Source: Ruminococcus flavefaciens
Lineage (GTDB): Bacteria; Bacillota; Clostridia; Oscillospirales; Ruminococcaceae
Assembly: GCF_900143025.1 (NCBI RefSeq)
Contig: NZ_FRCT01000008.1
Coordinates: 16,449-80,448 of the forward strand
Direction of reading: 5' to 3'
DNA: 64,000 nt
The notes beneath the pieces were generated by a model. It searched no databases, was not told the DNA's origin, and worked only from the letters and a program-made list of their open reading frames with translations. Position numbers and translations under genes: made by a program. How positions within the stretch are numbered: the stretch's first letter is position 1; each line of letters starts with the position of its first letter. Below are positions 35,079 to 43,626 of the stretch, one piece after another.

Positions 35079-37154
35079 ATGAAGAATTTAAAGAAGCTAT
35101 CCAAAAGGCTGACTGCTGCGGCAGCATCAGCTGTCATGGCTCTGACCTCACTGGGAGTATCAGTGCCGACCGTAGCAAACGCCGAGGATAAGGACTACTA
35201 CAAAGCCCTGGCAATGTCGCTGTATATGTACGACGCCAATGCCTGCGGCAAGGGAATTACCGACGGTCCTCTTACATGGAGAGGCGACTGTCATACATAC
35301 GACAGCACCTGCGCTGTCGGAGCCCTCGACGGCTCTGCAAAATCCATCGTCGACCCTGACGGTGACGGAAAGGTAGACCTTTCGGGCGGTTTCCACGATG
35401 CAGGTGACCACATCAAGTTCAATCTCACCATAGGTTTCGGTATGTCGAGCCTTGCGCTCTCCGATTACCTCAACCCGGGAGTTTACGAAAAGGCAGGCTG
35501 CAAGGACCACCTTATCTATGAGCTCAAATGGGGCGCAGATTACCTTATGAAAACAACATTCCTCGACAGTTCGGGAAATGTTGCTGCTATCGCACACGTT
35601 GTAGCAGGCGGCAATGACCACGATTTCTGGGGTCCGCCTGAGACTCAGACATATGAAAGACCTGCCTACTGGCTTACAGCAGGCAATAACAATTCCGCCG
35701 TATGCGGCGAAATGGCTGCGGCTCTGGCAGGTACCGCCTACGTTGTAAAGAAGTCCGACCCCACCTATGCCGAAAAGTGCCTGAAATACGCAAAGGCTAT
35801 ATATGAGTTCGGCAAGAAAAACGTTGGAAACAACACCAGCGGTCTATCCCCATTCTACGATACCGAAGCTCAGTATCAGGACGAGGAAGCATGGGCAAAC
35901 GCATGGCTCTGGATAAACGGCGCAGCTGACAAGCCTACCCGCGTACCAAAGGACGCAAACTACGGCGACAATCAGTATGACGGCTGGATATACTGCTGGA
36001 ACAAGGTTTGGCAGGGATATGCAGCACTTATGTATAAGGAAACAGGCGAACAGGCTTTTGCAGACGAACTTCTTACCGAGCTCAAGAAGCAGGGTGACCT
36101 TACAGTAGGCACCTACAACGCTGACGGCTGGGGAGCTTCACGTTACAACTGCGCTAAGCAGATGGACGCACTCGCTCTTGCAAAGGGCGACCCTGAGTCG
36201 AGCTACGCAAAGGCTGCAAAGTATCAGATGGATCACATCCTCGGAGACAACAGCTTAGGCTATAGTTTCCTCCTCGGATACGGCGACAAGTGGCCTGTAC
36301 ATATACACCACCGTGCAGCTAACCCCGGCACGGACAGCACAGGTGCTTCAGGAAATCCTTCCGCTAAGTACACAGCTTACGGTCTCCTCGTAGGCGGTGA
36401 CGACAAGAGCGGCTATCAGGATCAGACAGACAAGTACCAGTACACAGAGGGTGCTCTCGATTACAATGGCTGCTTCGCTATCGCCTGCGCAGGTATTGCA
36501 AATCTTTACGGCGGCGACGCAACTGCAATGCCGACACTTGCAAAGAGCGCAAACGAGATAAATGCAGACTTCAAATTCGGTAACAGCACTCCTGTTGTAA
36601 CTACTACCACAGCTACAACATCTGTAGTCACAACTCCGACAACAGGCTTAAACGGCTCTGATTTTGAACTGAGCATAAACCGCGATAAGCTTTATATCGG
36701 CGAAACTGCTACACTTTCCTTCTCCAAGGGCGCAAACCTTATCCCCTTCGGCAACTTCGACTACGACAAAAATATCATCTCAATGGATAAGAATGCGGAT
36801 AATACCTTTACTATCAAGGCACTGAAAACGGGCAATACAAAGGTATCCTTCACTGCACCTACAGGCGAGACAAAGTTCCTCTGGGTCGTTGTTATAACAT
36901 ATGTTGACCCCGGCGACGCAAACTGCGACGGTCAGGTAGACCTTTCGGACGTTGTACTTATAATGCAGGCTCTGGCTAATCCGAATAAATACGGCGAAAA
37001 CGGTTCAGACCCGACGCATATCACAGAAACAGGTATGGCAAATGCCGACGTTGACATCTCTTCGGAGGGCATAACCGTCAACGATGCTATGGTATTGCAG
37101 CTCTATCTGCTCCACAGTATCGACAGCATACCTTACTCCTACAGAGGAAAATAA
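35079..37154 (+). CDS. GH9 endoglucanase with dockerin
   Basis: 691 residues. A signal peptide (1-35, cut near ANA), then the GH9 domain (about 38-500). Catalytic features: DAGDH with Asp107 and Asp110 (base), HHRAANP in the substrate-binding part, and YTEGALDYN with the general-acid Glu. A short Thr linker (about 509-525) leads to a module of about 80 residues (GSDFELSINRDKLYIGETATLSFSKG...) that looks Ig- or Big-like but is unassigned. The C-terminal dockerin (611-691) has GDANCDGQVDLSDVVLIMQALANPNKYG and a second repeat. It cleaves beta-1,4-glucan within a cellulosome. Confidence 0.93.
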   Translation: MKNLKKLSKRLTAAAASAVMALTSLGVSVPTVANAEDKDYYKALAMSLYMYDANACGKGITDGPLTWRGDCHTYDSTCAVGALDGSAKSIVDPDGDGKVDLSGGFHDAGDHIKFNLTIGFGMSSLALSDYLNPGVYEKAGCKDHLIYELKWGADYLMKTTFLDSSGNVAAIAHVVAGGNDHDFWGPPETQTYERPAYWLTAGNNNSAVCGEMAAALAGTAYVVKKSDPTYAEKCLKYAKAIYEFGKKNVGNNTSGLSPFYDTEAQYQDEEAWANAWLWINGAADKPTRVPKDANYGDNQYDGWIYCWNKVWQGYAALMYKETGEQAFADELLTELKKQGDLTVGTYNADGWGASRYNCAKQMDALALAKGDPESSYAKAAKYQMDHILGDNSLGYSFLLGYGDKWPVHIHHRAANPGTDSTGASGNPSAKYTAYGLLVGGDDKSGYQDQTDKYQYTEGALDYNGCFAIACAGIANLYGGDATAMPTLAKSANEINADFKFGNSTPVVTTTTATTSVVTTPTTGLNGSDFELSINRDKLYIGETATLSFSKGANLIPFGNFDYDKNIISMDKNADNTFTIKALKTGNTKVSFTAPTGETKFLWVVVITYVDPGDANCDGQVDLSDVVLIMQALANPNKYGENGSDPTHITETGMANADVDISSEGITVNDAMVLQLYLLHSIDSIPYSYRGK

Positions 37155-37173
37155 AAATTTATATCAAAATCGC

Positions 37174-37204
37174 GAGCAGGATATCACTATCCTGCTCCTT
37201 TCTT
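37174..37204 (+). terminator. Terminator of the first GH9 gene
   Basis: GAGCAGGAT/ATCCTGCTC stem with a six-base loop, followed by CTTTCTTTT. Confidence 0.87.
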
Positions 37205-37416
37205 TTGTCCACCTGCAAATGCAAAAAATCATCGTGATTATAACCAATGGGAACGTGCATTTTTTGCGCACTATGCTGAATTTGACCATTTATAGTCATA
37301 TTTTACCAAATTGTAATATTTTCGTCATCGTTTTGTAACTACTTTTGTGTTTAAACCCTGTATAATGTTCTATGAGACATATTATAGGCAAAGTATTATG
37401 AAAGAAGTGTGATAAT

Positions 37417-40062
37417 ATGCATAAACTCAATAGGTTTAAATCTGCATTGATCGGTGGAGCTGTAGCTCTCACATCACTTGCTGCCCCATTCACTTCGATG
37501 GTTGCTCCCTCTCTCTCAGCAACAGCGGCAGACAGTGATAACTACGCAAAGCTCCTTCAGTACTCCCTCTATTTCTATGACGCAAATATGTGCGGCGACA
37601 ATTCTGACTGCGCTATCTCATGGAGAGGCAACTGCCATATGAACGATGACGTTCCGGGCGGCTTCCATGACGCAGGCGACCACGTAATGTTCGGTCAGCC
37701 ACAGGGCTACGCAGCTTCTACTCTCGGCTGGTCATACTACGAGTTCAAGGACGCTTATGAAGCTACAGGACAGGGTGCTCATCTTAAAGTTATAACAGAC
37801 AAATTCGCTAAGTTCTTCCGTGAAGCTACAAAGCTCAACGGAAATACAGTTTCACAGGTACTCATCGAAAAAGGTGAGGGCGACATCGACCACAGCTACT
37901 GGGGCGCTCCCGAAAATCAGAACGGCAGAGGCCGTATGCTCTGGGTAAGCGGCGGTGCAGCTAACGTTACTGCTGAATACGCAGCAGCTCTCGCAGCTAA
38001 CTACGTAAACTTCGGCAACACAGAGGACCTCAAGTACGCTAAGGCTCTCTATGAGTTCTCAAAGAAGGATACAGGCTATTATTCAGCAGGTACTTTCTAT
38101 GATGCTCACTGGACAGGTTCATCAGACGAAATGGCTTGGGCAGCAGGCTGGCTCTACCTTGCTACAAAGGATCAGGGCTACCTCAACGACCTGAAGAACT
38201 GTCCTACAGCTTATTCAGTTCACTCATGGGAAAGCGTACAGCTCGGTGCTGCTATCCTCAAGGGTGAGATCACAGGCGACTGGGGCAGCGCAGCAGAGCT
38301 CGGCAAGTTCCAGGGCAACAACTACTACTTCGCTAACGAGTGGGGCAGCGCAAGACACAATGCAACAGCTCAGCTCTGTTCTCTCGTAGCTGCTAAGTAC
38401 AATAAGGCAGACTCCTCATGGGCTAAGGGTCAGATGGAATACCTCACAGGTGACAAGGCTTTCGCTAACGGACAGACACACTGTCTCGTAGTTGGCTTCA
38501 AGTCAAATTCTTCAAAGAACCCACACCACAGAGCTGCTTCTCCTAACGCAGACGCAAGCAAGCAGAACGACGGAACACCAAATGCAAACCTCCTCGTAGG
38601 CGCTCTTTGCGGCGGTCCTTTAGATGCTAACGGAACATATCAGGATATCCGTTCCGACTATCAGGGCAACGAGGTCGCTGTTGACTATAACGCAGGTTTC
38701 GTTGGTGCAGCAGCAGGTCTTTACCACTTCTATAAGACAGGTTCTATCGAAAAATCTATCCCAGGTGTAACAAAGATCTACAGCGGCAGCAGCACACCCG
38801 GTCCTTCTACACCTACTGTAACTACAACACAGTACAATCCGGGCACACCTACTGTTACTACAACACAGTATAATCCCGGCACACCTTCAACAAACGACGA
38901 TGATATCGTTCTCACAGGTTCAAGCCTCAACGCTAAGAAGGAAGAGAGCCAAACTGACGGTGCTATCAACAATGTTGCTGAGTTCAAGCCACAGGGTGCT
39001 AAGTCAGTTACAATGTACCTCAAGGTAAACTCAAACGACACTGAGGTATCAGGCGGTTTCGGTACATGGACAGGCGAATGGGTGCAGGAAGAGTTCTCAG
39101 GCGTTAAGGTAGGCTCTGACAAGACTGTAGCTATCGACTATAAGGTTCCTTCAAACGTAGGTGCAACAATCAAGGCTATGGTTTGGTGGCCACACGATGA
39201 CGATGTTACTATCGAGAAGATCGTTCTCCACAAGAGCGGCAGCAGCACACCTTCTGTTCAGACAACAACTACAAAGACAAATCCTCCTGTAGTTACAACT
39301 ACAACAAAGTATAACCCAAGCACACCTTCAACAAACGGCAAGGATATCGTTCTCGAGGGTTCAAGCCTCAACGCTAAGAAGGAAGAGAGCCAGACTGACG
39401 GCGCTATCAACAATGTTGCTGAGTTCAAGCCACAGGGTGCTAAGTCAGTTACAATGTACCTCAAGGTAAATTCAAGCGATACTGAGGTATCAGGCGGTTT
39501 CGGTACATGGACAGGCGAATGGGAGCAGGAAGAGTTCTCAGGCGTTAAGGTAGGCTCTGACAAGACTGTAGCTATCGACTATAAGGTTCCTTCAAACGTA
39601 GGTGCAACAATCAAGGCTATGGTTTGGTGGCCACACGATGACGATGTTACTATCGAGAAGATCGTTCTCCACATGGACGGCAGCAGCACACCTACTGTTG
39701 AAAAGACAACTACAACAACCAAGAGAGTAACAACTACAACTCAGAGAGTTACTACTACAACTACAACAGCTCCTGTTGTAACACAGCCATATGTAGTAAC
39801 AGATCCTCCTCTTGATCCAACTATCCTCGGCGATGCTAACAACGACGGTACTATCGACCTTTCAGACGCTGTTATCATCATGCAGGCACTTGCAAATCCA
39901 AACAAGTACGGCGTTGAGGGTACAGATCGTCACCACATCTCAGCACAGGGCTGGACAAACGCTGACGTTCACAAGAGAGGCAACGGTGTAACTTCTAACG
40001 ATGCATTAGCTATCCAGAAGTACCTCCTCGGTCTTGTTATGTTACCAACAGATAACGTTTGA
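37417..40062 (+). CDS. GH9 cellulase with duplicated CBM-like module and dockerin
   Basis: 881 residues. Signal peptide (1-37), GH9 domain (about 40-450) with DAGDH (Asp85, Asp88), HHRAASP and NEVAVDYN holding the acid Glu. Pro/Thr linkers follow. Two nearly identical beta-type modules lie at about 492-606 and 642-753 (DIVLxGSSLNAKKEESQTDGAINN... MVWWPHDDDVTIEKIVLH). They are probably carbohydrate-binding modules; tandem CBM79 modules on a GH9 of R. flavefaciens are the nearest known example I can name, but identity is not proven. A Thr-rich linker and a dockerin (804-881) complete it. The start has only a modest site (AAAGAAG), and codon choice is strongly biased (CTC, GCT, TTC). Confidence 0.92.
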   Translation: MHKLNRFKSALIGGAVALTSLAAPFTSMVAPSLSATAADSDNYAKLLQYSLYFYDANMCGDNSDCAISWRGNCHMNDDVPGGFHDAGDHVMFGQPQGYAASTLGWSYYEFKDAYEATGQGAHLKVITDKFAKFFREATKLNGNTVSQVLIEKGEGDIDHSYWGAPENQNGRGRMLWVSGGAANVTAEYAAALAANYVNFGNTEDLKYAKALYEFSKKDTGYYSAGTFYDAHWTGSSDEMAWAAGWLYLATKDQGYLNDLKNCPTAYSVHSWESVQLGAAILKGEITGDWGSAAELGKFQGNNYYFANEWGSARHNATAQLCSLVAAKYNKADSSWAKGQMEYLTGDKAFANGQTHCLVVGFKSNSSKNPHHRAASPNADASKQNDGTPNANLLVGALCGGPLDANGTYQDIRSDYQGNEVAVDYNAGFVGAAAGLYHFYKTGSIEKSIPGVTKIYSGSSTPGPSTPTVTTTQYNPGTPTVTTTQYNPGTPSTNDDDIVLTGSSLNAKKEESQTDGAINNVAEFKPQGAKSVTMYLKVNSNDTEVSGGFGTWTGEWVQEEFSGVKVGSDKTVAIDYKVPSNVGATIKAMVWWPHDDDVTIEKIVLHKSGSSTPSVQTTTTKTNPPVVTTTTKYNPSTPSTNGKDIVLEGSSLNAKKEESQTDGAINNVAEFKPQGAKSVTMYLKVNSSDTEVSGGFGTWTGEWEQEEFSGVKVGSDKTVAIDYKVPSNVGATIKAMVWWPHDDDVTIEKIVLHMDGSSTPTVEKTTTTTKRVTTTTQRVTTTTTTAPVVTQPYVVTDPPLDPTILGDANNDGTIDLSDAVIIMQALANPNKYGVEGTDRHHISAQGWTNADVHKRGNGVTSNDALAIQKYLLGLVMLPTDNV
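38881..39240 (+). repeat. Tandem module repeat, copy 1
   Basis: It matches 39322-39681 with about 15 differences in 360 bases (96%), at an offset of 441. The core (38920-39230) has only six differences. The duplication is therefore recent or kept alike by conversion. Confidence 0.93.
39322..39681 (+). repeat. Tandem module repeat, copy 2
   Basis: The second copy of the module described at 38881-39240; the differences cluster at the ends, near the linkers. Confidence 0.93.
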
Positions 40063-40080
40063 TCTTAAATCGAACATCGA

Positions 40081-40111
40081 AAAGCAGCTCTTCGGAGCTG
40101 CTTTTTTTATT
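40081..40111 (+). terminator. Terminator of the second GH9 gene
   Basis: AAAGCAGCTC/GAGCTGCTTT stem with a TTCG tetraloop, followed by TTTTATTC. Confidence 0.9.
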
Positions 40112-40183
40112 CTAATGCCAATAAGTTGTATGATTTCAACAATTTTGGCTGCAATTTTTGTCTTGCTTTTTCAGTGAAAACCC

Positions 40184-40212
40184 TTGCAAATCGGCTTCGA
40201 CTGTGATATAAT
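40184..40212 (+). promoter_or_regulatory. secG promoter
   Basis: TTGCAA (40184-40189), 17 bases, TATAAT (40207-40212). Confidence 0.82.
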
Positions 40213-40279
40213 AGTATAGCTAATTGAAATGTATCGGCTTATGCCGTAATCCATAACTGAATTTTCGGAGGTAGTTTTT

Positions 40280-40537
40280 ATGTCAACATTAGAAATCGTA
40301 GGCGGAATCGCAATACTCGTGATAAGCCTTCTTGTAATTATACTTTGCCTTTCACAGGAGCAGAAATCACAGGACAGTATGACAGCCGCTCTCACAGGCG
40401 CAAGTGCTGATTCGTTCTACGGCAAGAACGAGGGCAGAACAAAGGAAGCTATTCTCGCTAAGATAACAAGAACTCTTGCGATACTCCTTTTCATTGCTGT
40501 ACTCGCTGTCAATATCGTTCCGATCTTCACAAAGTAA
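40280..40537 (+). CDS. secG: Preprotein translocase subunit SecG
   Basis: 85 residues with two membrane spans (about 6-24 and 64-82). The cytoplasmic loop contains SADSFYGKNEGRTKEAILAKITR, the conserved SecG region. It assists SecYE in protein export. AGGTAG lies upstream. secG followed by rnr is the common Firmicutes order; smpB, often next, is absent here. Confidence 0.92.
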   Translation: MSTLEIVGGIAILVISLLVIILCLSQEQKSQDSMTAALTGASADSFYGKNEGRTKEAILAKITRTLAILLFIAVLAVNIVPIFTK

Positions 40538-40545
40538 GAAAAGCT

Positions 40546-40580
40546 GCCCTGTGACTAAAAGTCATGGGGCTTAAATTTTT
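40546..40580 (+). terminator. Attenuator-like terminator between secG and rnr
   Basis: Stem GCCCTGTGACT/AGTCATGGGGC (two G-T pairs) with an AAA loop, followed by TTAAATTTTT, 9 bases after secG. rnr starts 28 bases later without a clear promoter, so this probably trims read-through from secG. Confidence 0.65.
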
Positions 40581-40608
40581 ATGGGATAAACTGCAAAAGG
40601 AGACATAT

Positions 40609-42786
40609 ATGTCTGAAAAAAGTAAAAAGAAGCAGATCGTAAAAAAGAGCGGCTCCACAGTTTCGGTGGAGAGCTATAAAAATAAAATAGTCACCTTCCT
40701 GAAGGCATACGGCAAAAAGTCCATGCCGCTGAGCGAGCTTGAGTCCAAGTGCAAGACCAAGAAATCAGGCAGAGAGAACTTCACCGAGGCTTTCTCACAG
40801 CTCCGCACAGAGGGCGTACTGATGATGAAAAAGGGCATGAAGGTGGCTCTGTGTTCGCGGGTAAAGGTATATCCGGGTACTGTCACAAGGCTGAGCCGCA
40901 CCTTCGGCTTTGCTATGACCGACGACGGCGTTGAATACTTTATCCCCGGCAAATGTATGCTTGGAGCTATGCCAAACGACAGAGTGCTCATCTCCCCTAT
41001 TGCTTCACGTTCGGGCGAACCCGAAGGCGAAGTGCTGGATATACTTGAATTCGGCAGCTCACAGCTTACGGGAAAGATCGAATTCGAGGACGGCAGACCA
41101 TATCTCGTTCCCGATACAGCCTCACGAAATCATATAATCATAGTCCGCGAGGAGAGCATACCCTTTGAGAACGACGACAAGGTGCTTGCTGAGATAGTCT
41201 ACCGCGGAAGACGCCACGCCGAGCACAAGGTCAAGATAACCCTTGTTTTCGGAAGCTCGGATTACGCCGCTTCCACAGCCGCTTCAATACTTGTTATGCA
41301 CGGTGCTCCCACAGCATTCCCCGAGGAGGTACTGAAGGAAGCCCGTAAGATCTCCGAGGGCGGCGTACAGGAATACTGCTTCAACAACCGCGAGGATCTC
41401 CGCGATATGACTATATTCACCATTGACGGTGCAGAGTCAAAGGATCTCGATGACGCAGTATCCGTTCAGAAAACAAAGAAGGGCTACTGCCTCGGAGTCC
41501 ATATCGCCGATGTTTCACACTACGTCAAGGGCAACAGCGCTCTCGACAAGGAAGCCCTAATGCGCGGAACAAGCATATACTACGCAGACAAGGTCATACC
41601 CATGCTGCCTAAGGAGCTTTCAAACGGCATCTGCTCCCTGAATCCAAAGGAGGACAGGCTCACACTCTCAGCCTTCATGGAGCTTGACAAAGACGGCGAT
41701 ATGCTTTCCTACCGCTTCTGCAAAAGCGTTATCCGTTCAAGGGTAAAGGGCGTATACTCCGAGATAAACCGTATCCTCGAAGGTTCGGAAACTCCCGAGA
41801 TAGCCGCAAAATATGCGGAAGTCCGCGATAATATCACACTTATGAACGAGCTGGCTGACAAGCTTATCGCAAAGAAAAAGCTCCGCCACGCTCCCGAAAT
41901 AGAGACTACGGAGAGCAAGCTCCTTATCGGTGAGGACGGCATCTGCTACGATGTACAGCCCCGTGAGCGCGGCAAGGCAGAGCGTATCATTGAGGAATTC
42001 ATGCTTACGGCAAACGAAGCTGCCGCAAAGCTTGCAAAGGATAAAAAAGTTCCATTCGTGTACCGTATACACGAAGCTCCACCCGAGGAAAAGTCCGAGC
42101 TTCTCCACGAAATGCTGCCGAAATACGGCTTCGAGTGTCCTCCCTTCAACGAGTTCAAGCCTGCTCATGCAGCTAAGATACTTGAAAGCGCAAGAGGTAC
42201 GGAGAAGTTTGAAGCTATCAATATGCTGGTGCTTCGCTCGATGGCTAAGGCGAAATATTCTCCCGAGCCGCTGGGACATTTCGGACTCGTACTGGACGAT
42301 TACGCTCACTTCACATCGCCTATCAGGCGCTATCCCGACCTTGCCATACACCGCATAATCACCGATATACTGGCAGGCTACAACAACGAATGGCTCAGCA
42401 AACGCTATGCAGGCTTCGCTGTCAATGCGTCGGAGCGTTCTTCCGCAGCAGAGATACGCGCTGTAACTATCGAGCGCGAATGTGAGGACTGCTACAAGGC
42501 AGAGTATATGAAAGCACATATCGGCGAGAGCTTTACAGCCAAGATATCAGGCGTTACCGAGTTCGGTTTCTATGCCGAGCTTCCAAATACAGTTGAGGGA
42601 CTCGTTCACATACGTTCTCTCCCCGAGGGCGAATACGACTACACAGAGCCCGTAGCACTTACAGAGAAATTCAGCGGCGTTTCCTATACTCTCGGACAGA
42701 CCGTTCAGGTAATATGTGCCGCTGTAAATGTCAGCGACGGAACTATTGATTTCGTCCTTGACGACGAAGAACAGGAGGAAGAATAA
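40609..42786 (+). CDS. rnr: Ribonuclease R
   Basis: 725 residues. I start at ATG 40609, after AAAAGGAG; an upstream in-frame ATG at 40564 lies in the terminator hairpin. A helix-turn-helix-like N-terminal domain, cold-shock domains (VTRLSRTFGFAMTDDGVEYFIPG), the RNB core (FTIDGAESKDLDDAVSV, with its Asp cluster) and a C-terminal S1 domain (FTAKISGVTEFGFYAELPNTVEGLVHIRSL). A 3'-5' exonuclease for structured RNA and tmRNA-linked decay. Confidence 0.95.
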   Translation: MSEKSKKKQIVKKSGSTVSVESYKNKIVTFLKAYGKKSMPLSELESKCKTKKSGRENFTEAFSQLRTEGVLMMKKGMKVALCSRVKVYPGTVTRLSRTFGFAMTDDGVEYFIPGKCMLGAMPNDRVLISPIASRSGEPEGEVLDILEFGSSQLTGKIEFEDGRPYLVPDTASRNHIIIVREESIPFENDDKVLAEIVYRGRRHAEHKVKITLVFGSSDYAASTAASILVMHGAPTAFPEEVLKEARKISEGGVQEYCFNNREDLRDMTIFTIDGAESKDLDDAVSVQKTKKGYCLGVHIADVSHYVKGNSALDKEALMRGTSIYYADKVIPMLPKELSNGICSLNPKEDRLTLSAFMELDKDGDMLSYRFCKSVIRSRVKGVYSEINRILEGSETPEIAAKYAEVRDNITLMNELADKLIAKKKLRHAPEIETTESKLLIGEDGICYDVQPRERGKAERIIEEFMLTANEAAAKLAKDKKVPFVYRIHEAPPEEKSELLHEMLPKYGFECPPFNEFKPAHAAKILESARGTEKFEAINMLVLRSMAKAKYSPEPLGHFGLVLDDYAHFTSPIRRYPDLAIHRIITDILAGYNNEWLSKRYAGFAVNASERSSAAEIRAVTIERECEDCYKAEYMKAHIGESFTAKISGVTEFGFYAELPNTVEGLVHIRSLPEGEYDYTEPVALTEKFSGVSYTLGQTVQVICAAVNVSDGTIDFVLDDEEQEEE

Positions 42787-43562
42787 TGAAAAAAATATTG
42801 TCTTTTATCGCAGCATCAGCCCTTTTGATAACAGCAGCTTCATGCGGAGAGAAAACAGGCAAGTCACCTAATACCGCAAAGAAAAAACCAACTGAGGCTA
42901 CTTCACAGACTGAGACTACAGTTACTTCTACAACTGTTTCCACAACCGCAAAAACTACAACAAAGGCTGCGTCCACTACAGTTACCACAACTGCAAAGGC
43001 TGCACAGCAAGACCCCCTCGGCGGCGGAGCTTTCTCCTATAACGAGGACGGTGCTGTTGTATTTGAAGCAGACCAGAGCAAAGCCGATGACCGCACTCTT
43101 ATCGCCGCTGCTCAGGCACTTTTCGAGTCAGCCTGCAATACTCAGATGAGCTTTACTGTTGGCTGTCCGTTCGATGTTGATTATAATGATACTGCCGAAA
43201 ACGATATGGGCTGGAAGTTTTACCGCATTACCGACAGCAAGATAAAGACATTCAAGGATATGGAAAATGAGTATTTCAAGGTATTCAGCACACGTTATCC
43301 ATGCAGCGAGCTTTCTCAGCTCTACATCGAAAAGAACGGTTCTCTTTACGCTTTATGCGGCAACCGCGGCGGAAATATCTTCTACTCCTCCTCAAAGGTA
43401 ACGGAGATAAAGTCCAGATCCAATGACGAGATCGTATTCTCGGTCGATAACTTCTACGACGGAAGCGACCGCGGCGAAGAATCCTACACAGAGACTGACG
43501 ATTTCTCAGTCGTTATCGAAAACGGCGTATGGAAAGCAGGAGAATTCGTGCTCCCTTACTGA
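42786..43562 (+). CDS. Lipoprotein of unknown function with Thr-rich linker
   Basis: 258 residues. Lipobox TAASC (Cys20), then a Thr/Lys-rich linker to about residue 75, then a domain of about 180 residues (GAFSYNEDGAVVFEADQSKADDRTLIAAAQALFESACNTQMSFTVGCPFDVDYND...). The start overlaps the rnr stop by one base (TAATG). No family is recognised. Similar linkers occur on the other surface proteins of this window. Confidence 0.78.
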   Translation: MKKILSFIAASALLITAASCGEKTGKSPNTAKKKPTEATSQTETTVTSTTVSTTAKTTTKAASTTVTTTAKAAQQDPLGGGAFSYNEDGAVVFEADQSKADDRTLIAAAQALFESACNTQMSFTVGCPFDVDYNDTAENDMGWKFYRITDSKIKTFKDMENEYFKVFSTRYPCSELSQLYIEKNGSLYALCGNRGGNIFYSSSKVTEIKSRSNDEIVFSVDNFYDGSDRGEESYTETDDFSVVIENGVWKAGEFVLPY

Positions 43563-43564
43563 TA

Positions 43565-43596
43565 TAAAAAAGCCATAGCAAACGCTATGGCTTTTT
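43565..43596. terminator. Bidirectional terminator between converging genes
   Basis: AAAAGCCATAGC/GCTATGGCTTTT stem with an AAAC-type loop; A- and T-runs on both sides. Confidence 0.85.
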
Positions 43597-43626
43597 CATT
43601 ATTATACTCTAACGGCTTAACACACA

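Noticed and set aside
41737..42519. 260-codon minus-strand frame inside rnr
   Set aside because: It is a shadow of the rnr reading frame; its composition (many Cys, Phe, Tyr) is not protein-like.
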